DNA of 30,579 nucleotides from Emiliania huxleyi CCMP1516 (GCF_000372725.1 NW_005201287.1:582447-613025), one strand, 5' to 3'. Counted from the stretch's first letter, positions 1-10,031 are shown. Notes: a model not told the origin generated them from the sequence alone. Numbers and translations: made by a program.

Positions 1-90
1 TTTTTTTTTGGGAAAGAAAAATTAATTTCCCCAGGGGGCCCTTCCCCCCCCCCCCCCCCCCCCCCCCCCGCGCGCCCCTTCCTCTCAAAA
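1..90. repeat. Low-complexity window edge (poly-T, poly-C)
   Basis: The window opens with a T run and then about 20 consecutive C. The pyrimidine-rich tail ends in CTCTCAAAAG just before an open coding frame, so the last part may be the 3' end of an intron. The rest is homopolymer and may be a poor-quality contig end. Confidence 0.5.
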
Positions 91-364
91 GGCGCTCGTG
101 GAGCTCGTGGCCGACCGTGTCTCTCGCTTCCACGCGACCGGCGGATTCGAGCGCCGCAGTATGCATGGCAGCCAGGACCGTTCCGTCGTCTACCACACCC
201 TCGTCACAACCGGCCCGGGCGCTCTCACCGACGCGGCGCGCAACCACCCCGCCGCCTTCGCAAATGTGACGCGGCTTCCGCTCTCCGTCCTCTGGCGCAC
301 CGTGCGGCACGCTTCGATGCACTCGTGGCGCATGCTGGCCTCTCGTGCCGCCGCCGGCGCGTGA
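91..364 (+). CDS. C-terminal exon of a GT32-like glycosyltransferase (5' partial)
   Basis: An open frame runs from a possible 3' splice site (CTCTCAAAAG|GCGCTC) to a TGA stop at 362-364 and encodes about 90 residues. The motif LVTTGPGALTDAA resembles the conserved TGPG-x-xT-x-A segment near the C-terminus of DXD-type sugar transferases of the Och1/GT32 family, which act in the secretory pathway. It is followed by a basic, Trp-containing tail. Only this fragment is present: the DXD motif and any signal anchor would lie left of the window. Codon use is strongly G/C-ending, as in the other genes here. The family call rests on one motif; the coding call is firmer. Confidence 0.45.
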
Positions 365-1128
365 AGCAGCGTCGCTCCACACACGCATGGCTGTGAGTAG
401 GCACCCGGGCCTCTCGTACGCGCCGGGCGCCCCCGCGCCGACGCCCGCGGCGGAGGGCGAGCCCCCGCGTGCCGCACTGGCACCGACCCGCAAGGACCGT
501 AAGGACCGCAAGGACCGCAAGGACCGCAAGGACCCCAAGGACCACCCCTCGCACCACCTCCACCCGCACCACTTCGTCGTGGCGAAGGACCACCCCCACC
601 ACCACCACAACCGACACTTGCGCGAGAACCACAAGAACGACCTCCACGCCGAGCGCATGACGCAGCAGTACCCGGACCGGGGGCGGAGGAGCAAGCAGCA
701 AGGCCAAGGGCGGAGGAGCGCCACGCCATTTGTTGTTTGTTTGAGATTCAGAGAGACAGAGAGATGTTAGCAATACTCACACATCATTTGGCTTTTGGGG
801 CCTGGAGCCCCCGGAGACTGCGCTTTAATATGGTTCATGGTTGTTTAAAGTACGTTTGGGGGGGGGGGGGGCAGATTTGGGCGGTCGACTTCAATTTTGG
901 GGTCGAGCGCGTCGCGCACACGATAAAACGTGCGTAAAGGGGAAGGACCCTGAGTTGCACAGGGGTTGTGCCCCCAGGCCCTCCTGCTCGGCTCCAGCGA
1001 GTAGACAGAAGTGTTGTCATCAACAGAGTAGAAGGATCTGACCTCGGGGCCGATGTGACCAAGCGCTGGTAGCGTGGTTTCACCTCACACCCATGGTCTC
1101 ACAGTGTGCCGGCCCAGTCGCCGAGGCA
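365..1128. other. Intergenic stretch with a 9-bp tandem repeat and poly-G tract
   Basis: No gene is convincing here. At 491-541 there is a degenerate 9-bp tandem repeat of the AAGGACCGC type; one frame would read Lys-Asp-Arg repeats followed by a His-rich stretch, but there are no other coding signs. A run of 14 G lies at 858-871. It probably holds the 3' UTR of the glycosyltransferase gene. Confidence 0.4.
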
Positions 1129-1668
1129 GGAGCAGGCGCACATCGCTTCCAGGGAGGGGGGCGCGCTTCTCTCCACGCCCCACCCCACCCCTAGCATGTG
1201 GTGAAGCCTCTGGGGGGGTCGGGACCCCCCCCCCTAGCATGTGGTGAAGCCTCTGGGGGGGTCGGACCCCCCCCCCAGGCATGTGGTGGGCACCCCCCAG
1301 CAGTTCGTGGGCTAGGAATAGCCGCCAGAGAGCCGATTTTGCCCCAAAGTTGTGAAATCGTGGCTGAAAGTCCAATATCTTGGAGAATCTGACCAGTCCC
1401 AAGGCTCATGTAGCTCCAAAGGATGATCTTCCCCTCGAAAATGCTGCGAAATGAGGTGTAAAATCAAGGGCCCGGAGGGCCTGACCACGAGTCTCTGGGG
1501 GGTCCTCGTCCATGAACCCCCCCCCAGCATGTGGTGGAGGCGCTGGGGGGGTCGGGACCCCCCCCCTAGCATGTGGTGAAGGTGCTGGGGGGGGGTCGGA
1601 CCCCCCCCCTAGCATGTGGTGTGGAGAGAAGCGCGCCCCCCTCCCTGGAAGCGATGTGCGCCTGCTCC
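1129..1668. mobile_element. 540-bp element with perfect 48-bp terminal inverted repeats (MITE-like)
   Basis: Bases 1129-1176 and 1621-1668 are exact reverse complements over 48 bp, each beginning at its outer edge with GGAGCAGGCG. Just inside both arms lie direct repeats of about 38 bp containing AGCATGTGGTG and a G-run/C-run pair. Two units plus a partial one occupy about 1190-1295 on the left and about 1520-1620 on the right. All face the same way, so the inner repeats are not part of the inverted symmetry. The centre (about 1300-1500) is unique and has no convincing ORF. This fits a non-autonomous inverted-repeat transposable element or a large hairpin-forming locus. No target-site duplication is evident outside the arms. 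Confidence 0.5.
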
Positions 1669-2253
1669 AGCAGTGTCGCTCACACAAGCCGCAGCACAAG
1701 TGACTGAGGGCCAGTGAGGGCGAGCCCATCGCTGTCACAGCTGTGGCAGCTGCACAATGGGCTGTGCCAACTGTGCAGAGCGTGTGAGCAGCAGAGGAGC
1801 TGCTCTCCAGGCTTCTGTCGCAAAGAGGTGCATGCCACCGAGGGCGCTGTCGAGGTTCGCCGGAGCGCGGCGCAGGTTCAGGGAAGCCGCCACCGACCGA
1901 CGAGCGCGTTGGACTTTTCACTCCGGACAAAAAACGCGGCACAGCGGACGGTGCGGGACCGTCTGTGGCGAGGTGGGTCGCGTGCCTGAATAGCTGAATT
2001 GAATGACAGCTCGCACGAAGGTGGTGGGCGAAAACGGGAGCAGGTACGGCCGCGCGGGGCCACGGCGCGAAAACGGGCGCACGGGTGCCCGGGCGCAAGC
2101 GGGCGCGGATTAGGCGCCCGGAGGAGGAGGAGGGGGGGGGGGGGGTCCCTGTCCCAGGGTCGATCTCGGCTTCTGGCAGCGCGCCGAGCCCAAAGCGTGT
2201 GTTTAGGGACGCGAGCCCTCTCTGGCTTGGATTTAAGCTGTCGAAAGACACGA
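1669..2253. other. Leader or promoter region of the flavocytochrome gene
   Basis: This lies between the inverted-repeat element and the chosen start of the next gene. It includes a poly-purine/poly-G stretch near 2118-2145. An upstream in-frame ATG at 1999 would add 85 mostly Arg/Gly-rich residues, which look like translated UTR. No core promoter motif is evident. Confidence 0.3.
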
Positions 2254-5200
2254 ATGCCCGTCGCAGCCCCCGGGCGAGTCGTATTCGAGTACAGCGTCAG
2301 GCGGGAGTCTCAGTCCCCAAACAGCGTTGCTTCCGAGGCACTTCGGCCTGCGCCTCTCGAATTTGATGGCGAGGCAGAGGAGTCGGCGGATGCCAAAAAC
2401 ACGGAGAGCCCGGGGAGGCCTCGCCGGCCTCGCTCCGGAGCGGGGACGCTGAAGGGCGTGCAGGCTGCTGTGCGCCTCTCCATTAACAGACAATCAGGCG
2501 GCTCTTCTGTCGCAGGGTGCATCAGCGAAAATACCGCGGCGTCGCTGGAGGCCGTGCAGGCCGCTGTGGTCCAGGCGACCGCCGTCGCCAAGCGCATCGA
2601 AGCTGGCGAGCTGCAAGACGGTGGCCTGCTTGAGCCAAAGGGCACGGTGCTAGAGTCGCGCAAGCGCCGGCAGCGTTTGGCGACCCAGGTGGTTCTCTGG
2701 GTCGTGCCACTGCTTTGCAGCGTCTGGTTCGCCGCGGCAGTGTTCTTCCCGCCTGGCGCTCAGGATAGAGTGCCTGCGCTGCTCTGGACGCCTGGAGCGA
2801 CGGTCTGGATAAACGGCACGGTGACCTGCTGTCCAAAGCCTTCTCTCTGTTCGGAAGGGTGGGCGCAGCTCTGGCTATTGATCATTGCCCGGCTGAGCGC
2901 ATTTGCCATGTACCCGAGTTTGGTGCTCGTCTTCTTCTCAAAGTGCCATGCAACGCTGCGCTTCCTCTCCCGCACCTTCGTCGCCGAGCTGCTGCCGCTC
3001 GCGCTCTTCCACGGCACGCACACCTTTCACGGACTTGTCTTTGCAAGCCTCGCCCTCCTGCACACGGTCGTTCACATCGTGCGGTGGGCGCTACGAGACG
3101 AGATCATCCCGTACCTCGGCCGCTGGGCAGGCATGAGCGGGGCCATCGGCACCACACTTATGGTCGCCGTGACGGGCAGCATGCTACTGCCGCGGCTGCA
3201 GCGATGGCCAAGGGTCGGCCGGCTCGCGGCTCTGGGCAGGGCGCCCTTTGAGATCCGATTCAATGTGCACTATCTCTTCTTGCCCCTCATCGTCGTCCTG
3301 TGCATCCACGCCAGCCGCCTGATGGTCGCCACTCTCGTCGCCGCGTGCGTCTGGGGGGGCGACTACTTGTACCAGGTGGTCTGCCGCACGTTCCGGCTGG
3401 ACGTCGTCGAGTTCACGCGCCTCGAGGACGGCGGCGTGCAGGTGCTGTGGACCAATCCGCGGGGCTTCGCGCCAAACAGCGGCGAGTACGTGAAGATACA
3501 GATCCCGTGGCTTCCGGAACCGTACGGCAGCCAGTGGCACACCCTTCCTTGCTCTCTTCGTTGTCACCTTAGTAGTCGTGCAGTCACCCTTCAGTGTGCT
3601 GGTCCTGCAGGCACCCCTTCAGCCTCTACTTGCGCGAGGCCACTGCAAAGGGTGCGCAAACGAGACAGAGCGCCCTCTCCCCACCTCAGCGCGCTGCCGA
3701 CTCCCGCCCGCTTGTACCACAGGCCTCTCTGTCGCCAACGCAGCCGGCGGCGAGCTGCAGGAGAACCGGCGCGTCTTCTCGGCGGCGGAGGCAAAGGGAG
3801 GCTCCGACGTCGTGCCCAGCAAGACCGCCCTCCTGATGATCGAGTTCCAGAACGAGTTCACGAGCGAGGGGGGCAAGCTCCACCTCTCCGTCAAGGATGT
3901 GATGGAGAGCCAGGACATGCTCGCCAAGTGCCAGCGCCTCTGCCGCACCGCGCGCACGTGCGGCGCAAAGGTCTTCCATCTCCCAATCACGTTTGAGAAG
4001 GCGGACGGCAGCGACAACCCCAACGCGAGGCTGGGCATCCTCAAGGGGTGCCAGGACGGGCAGCTCTTCCGTGCCTTCACCTGGGCGGCGGACTTCCACC
4101 CGATGATGACGCCCTCGCCGGGCGACGTCGTGGTCAAGGGCAAGCGCGGCCTCGACTCCTTCCCGGGGACGGACCTCGAGGCGCGGCTGCGGGAGCACGG
4201 CATCGAGACGGTGGTGATCGGTGGCCTGCTCACCAATTGCTGCGTCGAGTCGACCATGCGCACCGCTTTCGAGAAGGGGTGCCGAGCCGGGGCTGGGCGC
4301 CCGCGCTACTGCTCGTGGTTGCTCATCTGCCGCACGATGCCGGCCGCAGGTACAACACCGTGACTCTCACCGACGGCACGGCGTGCTTTTCGGCAGCGGA
4401 GCAGGACGCGGCGACCAACGGCACCTTCAAGGCTCGCGGCTCCTCGCGCGCACTAGACTGGAGAGGGCGTAGCGGACGGGCCGCCTGAACTGGCTCGGCT
4501 GCCCCGCCCGCGCGCGCAGATGTTTTCGACGCCCATGAAGTGCGACGACGTTGCCGCGCTGCTCGAGGACCCCGCGAGGCGGGAGAGTGTCATGAACGCG
4601 GCGGAGGCCGCCTCGAGGCTGACCGACAGCCTCGCCAGCATCGCCGAGTCGCAGCAGGTGGACGCCGACGGCCAGCACGCGGTCTCCATCGACGAGGACG
4701 CGCGGCGAGGGCTCGAAACGTTCGACACCACTCAGATCTTCGTGATGCCCGTCGGAGACTGGACGCGCGCGCTCTCGCAGGCCGTCCTCAAGCGCCGCCA
4801 GCGACGCGCGTGCTGGGTGCGCGGGCCCTTCGTCTCGCCCTACGCCGCCGCCAAGGACTTTTCGCAGCTGATCCTCTACGCCTCGGGCATTGGTGTGCTC
4901 CGAGCTGCAGCCGAGACTTGCACGCGAGGACTGTCCGACACGCCCGCACGGCACACACGCCCGTAGGCATCACGCCCGCGCTGGGGGTTATGGGGCAGTA
5001 CGCGGGGTCGACACGGATGAAGTTCCTCGTCTGGTCGACGCGCTCGGCGCCGATGCTCAAGTTCTTCGCGCCGCTGCTCGGGGACGCGCAGCTGGCGATG
5101 ATCTTCTACACGGGCAGGCCCAGGCTCGGGCAGGCGGAGCTGGACGCGATCACCAGCCAGGGGGGCAACATCATCGTCCAGCAGCACCGGCCCGATCTGC

Positions 5201-5412
5201 TGCACACGCTCGAGGAGGTGATGCGCGGGTACGAAAAGAGCGCCGCCGGCATCAGCCGGGCCGGGGAGCTCGACCTGCGGCGGCTCGACCACAACACGAG
5301 GGCCGCCTGGTGCGCGCTGTACTGTGGGGGCTCGCACGCGATCCGTGACCAGCTCGAGGGTTGCGCAAAGGACCTCGGCATCGGGTTCCAGGCGGAGCTA
5401 TTTGATTGGTGA
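2254..5412 (+). CDS. Ferric reductase/NOX-like flavocytochrome with inserted isochorismatase-like domain
   Basis: Six exons fit: 2254-3536, 3611-3651, 3723-4278, 4350-4431, 4520-4892, 4967-5412. Introns 1 and 4 are GC-AG and the others GT-AG. The sum is 2781 nt (926 aa). About 140 disordered N-terminal residues precede 5-6 membrane helices (about 141-360). Paired histidines H256/H270 and H339/H352 have the 14- and 13-residue spacing of bis-haem flavocytochromes. The FAD motif WHPFS lies at about 428-432. A cysteine-hydrolase domain follows (about 476-655) with candidate triad E482, K582, C615 in LLMIEFQNEF, KRGLDSF and TNCCVEST. The flavin/nucleotide domain then resumes: GDWTRAL (733-739), RGPF (755-758), ASGIGITP (about 775-782), a late CGGS and a C-terminal ELFDW. 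Known family role: NAD(P)H electrons pass via FAD and two haems across a membrane to oxygen or ferric iron. The inserted domain's substrate is unknown. An alternative start is 1999. Confidence 0.85.
3537..3610 (+). other. GC-AG intron 1 of the flavocytochrome gene
   Basis: Splicing GCACACCC...CTGCAG restores Gln-Trp-His-Pro-Phe-Ser, the conserved FAD-binding motif of this family. A competing GT donor three bases upstream keeps the frame but deletes the Trp. The intron start (GGCACACCCTTC) and the exon start (GGCACCCCTTC) are near-duplicates. Confidence 0.7.
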
Positions 5413-6589
5413 TTAGTGAGCCCTGAGGCCTGTATCGGCTGAAATTTTAGTTGGGTGAGCAGAGAGCCGAGGCATGCCTACGCGTTGTGAATTAGGTGTC
5501 TGTTGTGTGGCGATGAGTAGGTAGCTAAGGAAGGAAGGCAAGGTAAAATTCTCCACACACACAAAGTGGTGGGGCAAGGGGGGGGGGGGGGGGGCGACCC
5601 TCGCTGCATGCTCGCATCTCCACAGGCCTACTCCATACCACGCGCACGGCTTTATAGAGCTGTGGCGGGTAGCCTGCTACGCGCGGTGCTAGGGTTCTCC
5701 GTTTTGTGCAGCACGCGGGGCGCTCTTTTCGATAGTTATGAGCAGGCGTGCGCGAAGCATTGGACGGTGTGGTTGGCGTCAGGCTCTCTCATTGCGGTCG
5801 CGGCACGCTCTTGACTTGGGCAGAGCGCGTTGCGCCCCGACCGCTGTAATCCTCTTGTATTGCGGTATATCCTGTTCTCAACGAATCTCGGAAACTCACA
5901 ATACAATCCAGCGCATTAGCGCCGACCCTACGTCTGGATTTGAAGGGAGGGAACCGCAGCAGCAGTTGGTGGAATTCCACCGCGCACTGGAGGTGGCAGC
6001 CGGGGTGGTGGTGATGGCATTGGGAGTCGACGCCTCGGCAGAGGGACCTGTGCCTCCTTGGCGCAAGCCCTGCTCCTGGTGGCCGCTCGTGCCTGCCGGT
6101 GTGCGGCAGCGGCGGCGTCGTTGACGATGGCGAGGAACATGGCGCGCTGCGGGCCTGGCAATCCAATTGACCAATTGATGAATTGGGCGGGCGCCAACAA
6201 TTCACGCAGGTATTTTATTTTTGCTTGCCGGACGTCATGACGGGGGAGGTAGGGTAGGTCCGGGCCCTCCCGTCGGGGGTTTCCCTCTCTTCACGCCGGA
6301 ATTTTCACGGCAGAAAAAGAAATTTCCCGCTGAAATCACACGCTGTCAACCCTCCCTAAATGAGCAGGAGAACTAGGAGAGCGCAACCAGTAGGAGGCCC
6401 GCGCCTGCCCCCGTGCCGCCGGGTGCAACCCGTCCTATACGAGAGAGGAATCCCTGGGACGACCCTGTCGTGTGGGTGAACCCTGCCCAGCCCCCCTCCG
6501 TGTCGCGATGCGCTCCCCCACTCCCGTTCCCCTGTGTCCCTGATCGTCCTTCCAAGATCCTGCTCGTGCAGCTCTCGACACAAGCACAA
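5413..6589. other. Intergenic region, no supported gene
   Basis: It contains a run of 17 G at 5578-5594 and a short AATTG-rich cluster near 6162-6187. Several overlapping ORFs below 140 codons lack domains or consistent codon bias. The 13-mer CCCTCCCTAAATG near 6349 recurs near 6963. The first 150 bases are probably 3' UTR of the flavocytochrome gene. Confidence 0.3.
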
Positions 6590-6894
6590 GGTGGCCGTCA
6601 ACGCGCGGGATTGGACCGAGCTGCGCGCCGCTCTCGACACAGAGAGCGCCCTCCTCGGGCAAGGGGCCAAGGTAGGCCACTTTGCGGTCATGCTGCGACG
6701 TCTGAGTGAGATCCCGCAAGCGCAGGACAAGTTCTGGCGCTACATGGAGCTCGATCCTGAACATCCAGAACGAGCTCTACTTCCGCTCGCCCGAGTACAA
6801 GCTCACCTCCCACATCCTCAAGACCGGCACGACGGCCTTCCCCACCCAGATGGCCGAGTCTGACGTTACGGACAGTTGGTCGCTCACGCCCTAG
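6590..6894 (+). pseudogene. Coding remnant with a +1 frameshift, family not recognised
   Basis: From about 6590 to 6751 one frame has strong G/C-ending codons (VAVNARDWTELRAAL...QDKFWRYMEL). From about 6753 the signal moves to the next frame (NIQNELYFRSPEYKL...) and continues to a TAG at 6892-6894. Dropping a single G after the codons for Tyr-Met-Glu-Leu would join the two halves. The 5' side begins after CACAAG, possibly a splice acceptor. I do not recognise the family; the first half looks helical and amphipathic. It may be a decayed duplicate, a last exon with a sequencing error, or two exons with an unusual junction. Confidence 0.4.
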
Positions 6895-7545
6895 GTGGGG
6901 ACCTTTGTCCTCCTCCCATCCCTCGAGCCTCGTTTGGTTTGTCTGTTTTCTTTCTTTCTTTTACCCTCCCTAAATGGGTGATCTGGTGCTTGTCGGGCTT
7001 GAGAGTGGCCTGCCATGTCACAGGAAGGACTGTGGTTGGTTGCAGGAGAGTACCACCAACCATCACTTTTTTGTTAAGGTTCTTCGGGCCAGTTTGGGGG
7101 GGCAAACCCTGCCCGCCCCCTAGAACCCCAGGTAAGGCCCAGGTGTGGCCTAGGGCATCAGAAGGGACCAAGAGGAGTCCAGTCTGAGCCATAGAGCCCA
7201 TGTCTTTGCCCACGAAGGTCGCGTTCAAACGCCCGGAACGGACGTTACAGTGGTGTCCGGCCGGCGCGATCACCGAGCTGTGACGCTCAGGGAAGCCGGT
7301 TGAGGTGCTGGTTTCTTTGCCCAGGGCTGGCCTTCCCCCCAGGCTGGATCAGCTGAGCAAGGTTTGGGGAGAATCCCCCATTCAGATCTTCAGATATTTT
7401 GACGGATGACCGAAAATGGGCAAAAACGGGGTGATTTTGGTGTGGCGAGGGCCGAGGCGGTCGAAGACAGTTTTTTTCTTTTTAGCGGTTATGTGCTGTG
7501 CCGCCCGAGGATTAATAATTAATAATTATTACCCGATTATTAATA

Positions 7546-7603
<58 letters not shown>

Positions 7604-7739
7604 CCGATGGCAGGGAAGGGCAAGGCAGCGGCGAGCGGCAGGTGGCGTCGGTGACGCAGTCAGGACACGATGGTGAAGCCCACAGCGCAGGAGCCCCGCA
7701 GCAGCGCCGACCGCGGCTCCGCGCCGCGTCGGCGGCGGT
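6895..7739. other. Intergenic region with TG microsatellite
   Basis: No gene supported. It holds a (TG)n tract of about 26 units (7547-7599) preceded by an AT-rich patch (TTAATAATTAATAATTATT). A T-rich motif ending in CTTTTTAGCGG lies near 7470 and recurs near 8073. Confidence 0.4.
7547..7599. repeat. (TG)n microsatellite
   Basis: About 26 uninterrupted TG units follow an AT-rich segment. Such alternating purine-pyrimidine runs can adopt Z-DNA. It lies outside any supported exon. Confidence 0.95.
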
Positions 7740-8019
7740 CTAAGCGAGGCAGCCTGCACTCCACAACCTCCTTGGCATTCCCCCGACGAGCGGCGCGCTA
7801 TGCGGGCCCGTCGCGGGCGCGGGCGGCGAGCCGACGTGCGTGTCGTAGTCGTAGGCAGCGCTGTCGAAGCGAGGGCCGAGGCGGTCGGCGCAGGCCCCCG
7901 GACGCGGTCGCAGCGAGAGAAGCGAGACAGAAGATGCTGTTGGAAGGGTGGGGAGCAGCCTGCCGTCGAGCGGCGCGCCGAGCAAGCCCGCTGCCGCGGC
8001 CCGATCGGCAGCGCTTGCA
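7740..8019 (-). CDS. Possible terminal exon next to repeat copy A, product unknown
   Basis: Read on the minus strand, an open frame starts directly after the CTCCAAG end of dispersed repeat copy A and runs about 92 codons to a stop at 7740. It is Ala/Pro/Leu-rich with a more protein-like stretch RFDSAAYDYDTHVG. At repeat copies B and D an ORF likewise opens at this same boundary, which is why I list it. There is no domain, and the 5' part would overlap the start of the plus-strand oxygenase gene, so it may be spurious. Confidence 0.2.
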
Positions 8020-8085
8020 CTTGGAGCACTTGGAGTGCAGTCAGTAACCGCACATCAGGGCCGGGGAGCTCGGTTTTTTTCTTTT
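8020..8085. repeat. Dispersed repeat copy A (CTTGGAGCACTTGGAGTGCAG family)
   Basis: The 21-bp core at 8020-8040 is identical at 12412, 13311 and 13999. It is followed by a diverged form of the extension seen there (ACATCAGGGCCGGGGAGCT), then by a T-rich block ending in CTTTTTAGCGG. Confidence 0.7.
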
Positions 8086-8158
8086 TAGCGGCCCTGCGAT
8101 TTTGCTCCGCCGCTCGGGCGCGGAAATCTCCCCGCTGAGGTTTTGATCTCGTGCTGCC

Positions 8159-10031
8159 ATGGACTTGTCCGACCTGGCTCAGCTATCCGCTGCCGGCCAC
8201 CCGCTCCCTGGCGTGGCGATGGCGCCTCCCGGTGACCCGTCTCTCCACGTGCCGGTGCCGGTGCCGCTGCCCTTCCCGCTCGGCGAGGAGGAGGCGTCTC
8301 CGCGGCGCAGCGCGGCAGCGCATCTCCGGCTGGTCGATGCGTTGCAGCAGCACCACCTCGCTGACGACCTAGAGCCGCCCAGTGAGGTGCGATCACAGCC
8401 TGGCTCTCTCTTCTCACGCGACGCGATCAATTGAGAACGCACGCGCACGCACAGCGCAGCCCGTCTGCGTCTCAGTCAGCGAGCTGGCCCGCCGACCTGC
8501 TCGCGCACTGGTTCGAGCACGGCGGCCGCCTCCTTCCCCACGAGCGAGCGGCCGCGCAGTTCAACGCGCTGGCCGGATCGGTAGGGTGCGCCTCTCGGCA
8601 GCCTCTCGGCTGCACCTCGGCTGCACCTCGGCTGCACCTCGGCTGCATCTCGGCTGCACCTCGGCTGCATCTGGCTGCACCTCGGCTGCCTCTCGGCTGC
8701 CTCTCGGCTGCACTTCGGCTGCACCTCGGCTGCATCTCGCCTGCTTGGCGGGGAGCGCCGCGGCCGGCCTGCTGCGGACGCGAGGCCTGCTGCTGGCACA
8801 CGCGACTAACTCAGCGCTGGCCTCTCGCTGCCGTGTGTAGCATGGCTCACGAGTCAGACGCTGCCTCTCCCTCGCCCCGCCACCTCGCACCTCGCACGGC
8901 CGCCAGGTGGCAGCGGCGCGGCTTCTCGCTCGAAGACGTGCACGCGACGCTGCCGGTCCGGCTGGCGGCGGCGCCTCGCCTCGGCAACGGTGCCGACGGC
9001 TGGAGCGAGGAGGGCAGAGGGGAGGGCGGCGGAGGCGGGCGGCGAGGGGAGGGCGGTGGGGTGGTTGTCGGCGGCGTCCGGATCGGCGGCTCCCCCCGGG
9101 CATCGCCCTGCGGCGGGTTGAGTTGCGGGGGGCTCCTCGGCGCCATCGCGGCGGGGGCGGGCGAGCCGCTCGACTCGCTGGCCACTCAGTTCGGCGAGCG
9201 GGGCTGGGTGGCTGTGCGGCTCGGCATCGGCGCCGACGTGTGGAGGCAGGTGCTCGCTGCCGGCAAAGAGCTCACCGACCGTCTCACGCCGACCACCCTC
9301 GCCATACCTCTCGCGCTGAGCTTCGCCGCAGCACCCCCAGCCCCCGACTCGTCGCCCCGAGGTGTGCGACGAGGGGCGGCGCGCCTACCCGCACATGAGG
9401 CCGGGCGAGCTCGTCGGAGGCAACGGCGCGCGCGCAAACAGCGGCGAGTCCCCCTCGGGAGCGGCGCGGGGCGACCGGTTCATCTTCTCGCACGAGCTCG
9501 ACGCCGTGCCCCTCCCCGCCGTCCACGCCGTCGTCACCGCCGTCGGCCTCGTCGCCGGCGCGCTCGCCGCGCCGCTCGCCGCGCGCGCGAAGCTCCGGCT
9601 GCTGCAGCGGACGCAGTCGCTCTTCGCGTGCTTCCCTGGCGGCGGCGCGAGGTGCGGCGCAGAGGGGAGCGAGCGAGCGAGTGAGAGAGGGAGGGGGTGA
9701 CTCCGCCACACCGTGCTGCCCGCTCACATGGTACACACCCTTCCCCCTCTCCCGCCCCTCTGCCAGGTACGGGCCCCACTTCGACGGCGGCGGCACCGAC
9801 GGGCGACGGATGACGGCGATCGCGTACGCCAATTGCGGGTGGCGGCCGGAGCACGGCGGCGCCTTGGAGTTGCTAGAGGAGGAGGCCGAGGGCGGCGAGT
9901 GCTGGCGCGCCATCCCGCCCGCCGCCGACACGCTGCTGCTCTTCCGGTCAGACCGCATGTTGCACAAGGTGGCGCCCAGCCACAGCACGCGCTTCGCGCT
10001 CACGACGTTCTTCTACGCGCATGTGCTGTGA
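8159..10031 (+). CDS. 2-oxoglutarate/Fe(II) oxygenase, PHD/EGLN-like prolyl hydroxylase
   Basis: The catalytic core spans about 9560-10031. It has FACFPGGGARYGPHFD with the His-x-Asp iron ligands, then GRRMTAIAYANCGW, GGALELLEEEAEG, and DTLLLFRSDRMLHKV...TRFALT with the distal His and the 2-oxoglutarate Arg. This order matches the HIF-type prolyl hydroxylase family, whose known role is oxygen-dependent hydroxylation of prolyl residues; the substrate here is unknown. Likely exons: 8159-8386; 8476-8585; 8907 to about 9290; about 9332-9651; 9767-10031. The intron near 9250-9340 is not resolved. The third intron (8586-8906) holds an 11-bp minisatellite. Exon 3 encodes a Gly/Arg-rich low-complexity run before a helical segment containing GERGWVAVRLG. 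The first two exons are linked by phase and composition only. Confidence 0.75.
8591..8744 (+). repeat. 11-bp intronic minisatellite (ACCTCGGCTGC)
   Basis: About 13 imperfect copies of an 11-bp unit, varying as CACCTCGGCTG, CATCTCGGCTG and CTCTCGGCTGC, lie inside the proposed third intron of the oxygenase gene. A short run of the same motif occurs in a minus-strand intron at 22770-22835. Confidence 0.85.

Noticed and set aside
190..773. Minus-strand ORFs opposite the glycosyltransferase exon and KDR repeat
   Set aside because: They are antisense shadows with Gly/Pro/Val repeats; the plus strand carries the TGPGALTDA motif.
1999..2253. N-terminal extension of the flavocytochrome from ATG 1999
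   Set aside because: The 85 extra residues are Arg/Gly-rich, cross a poly-G stretch and look like translated leader. The Met at 2254 was preferred, without proof.
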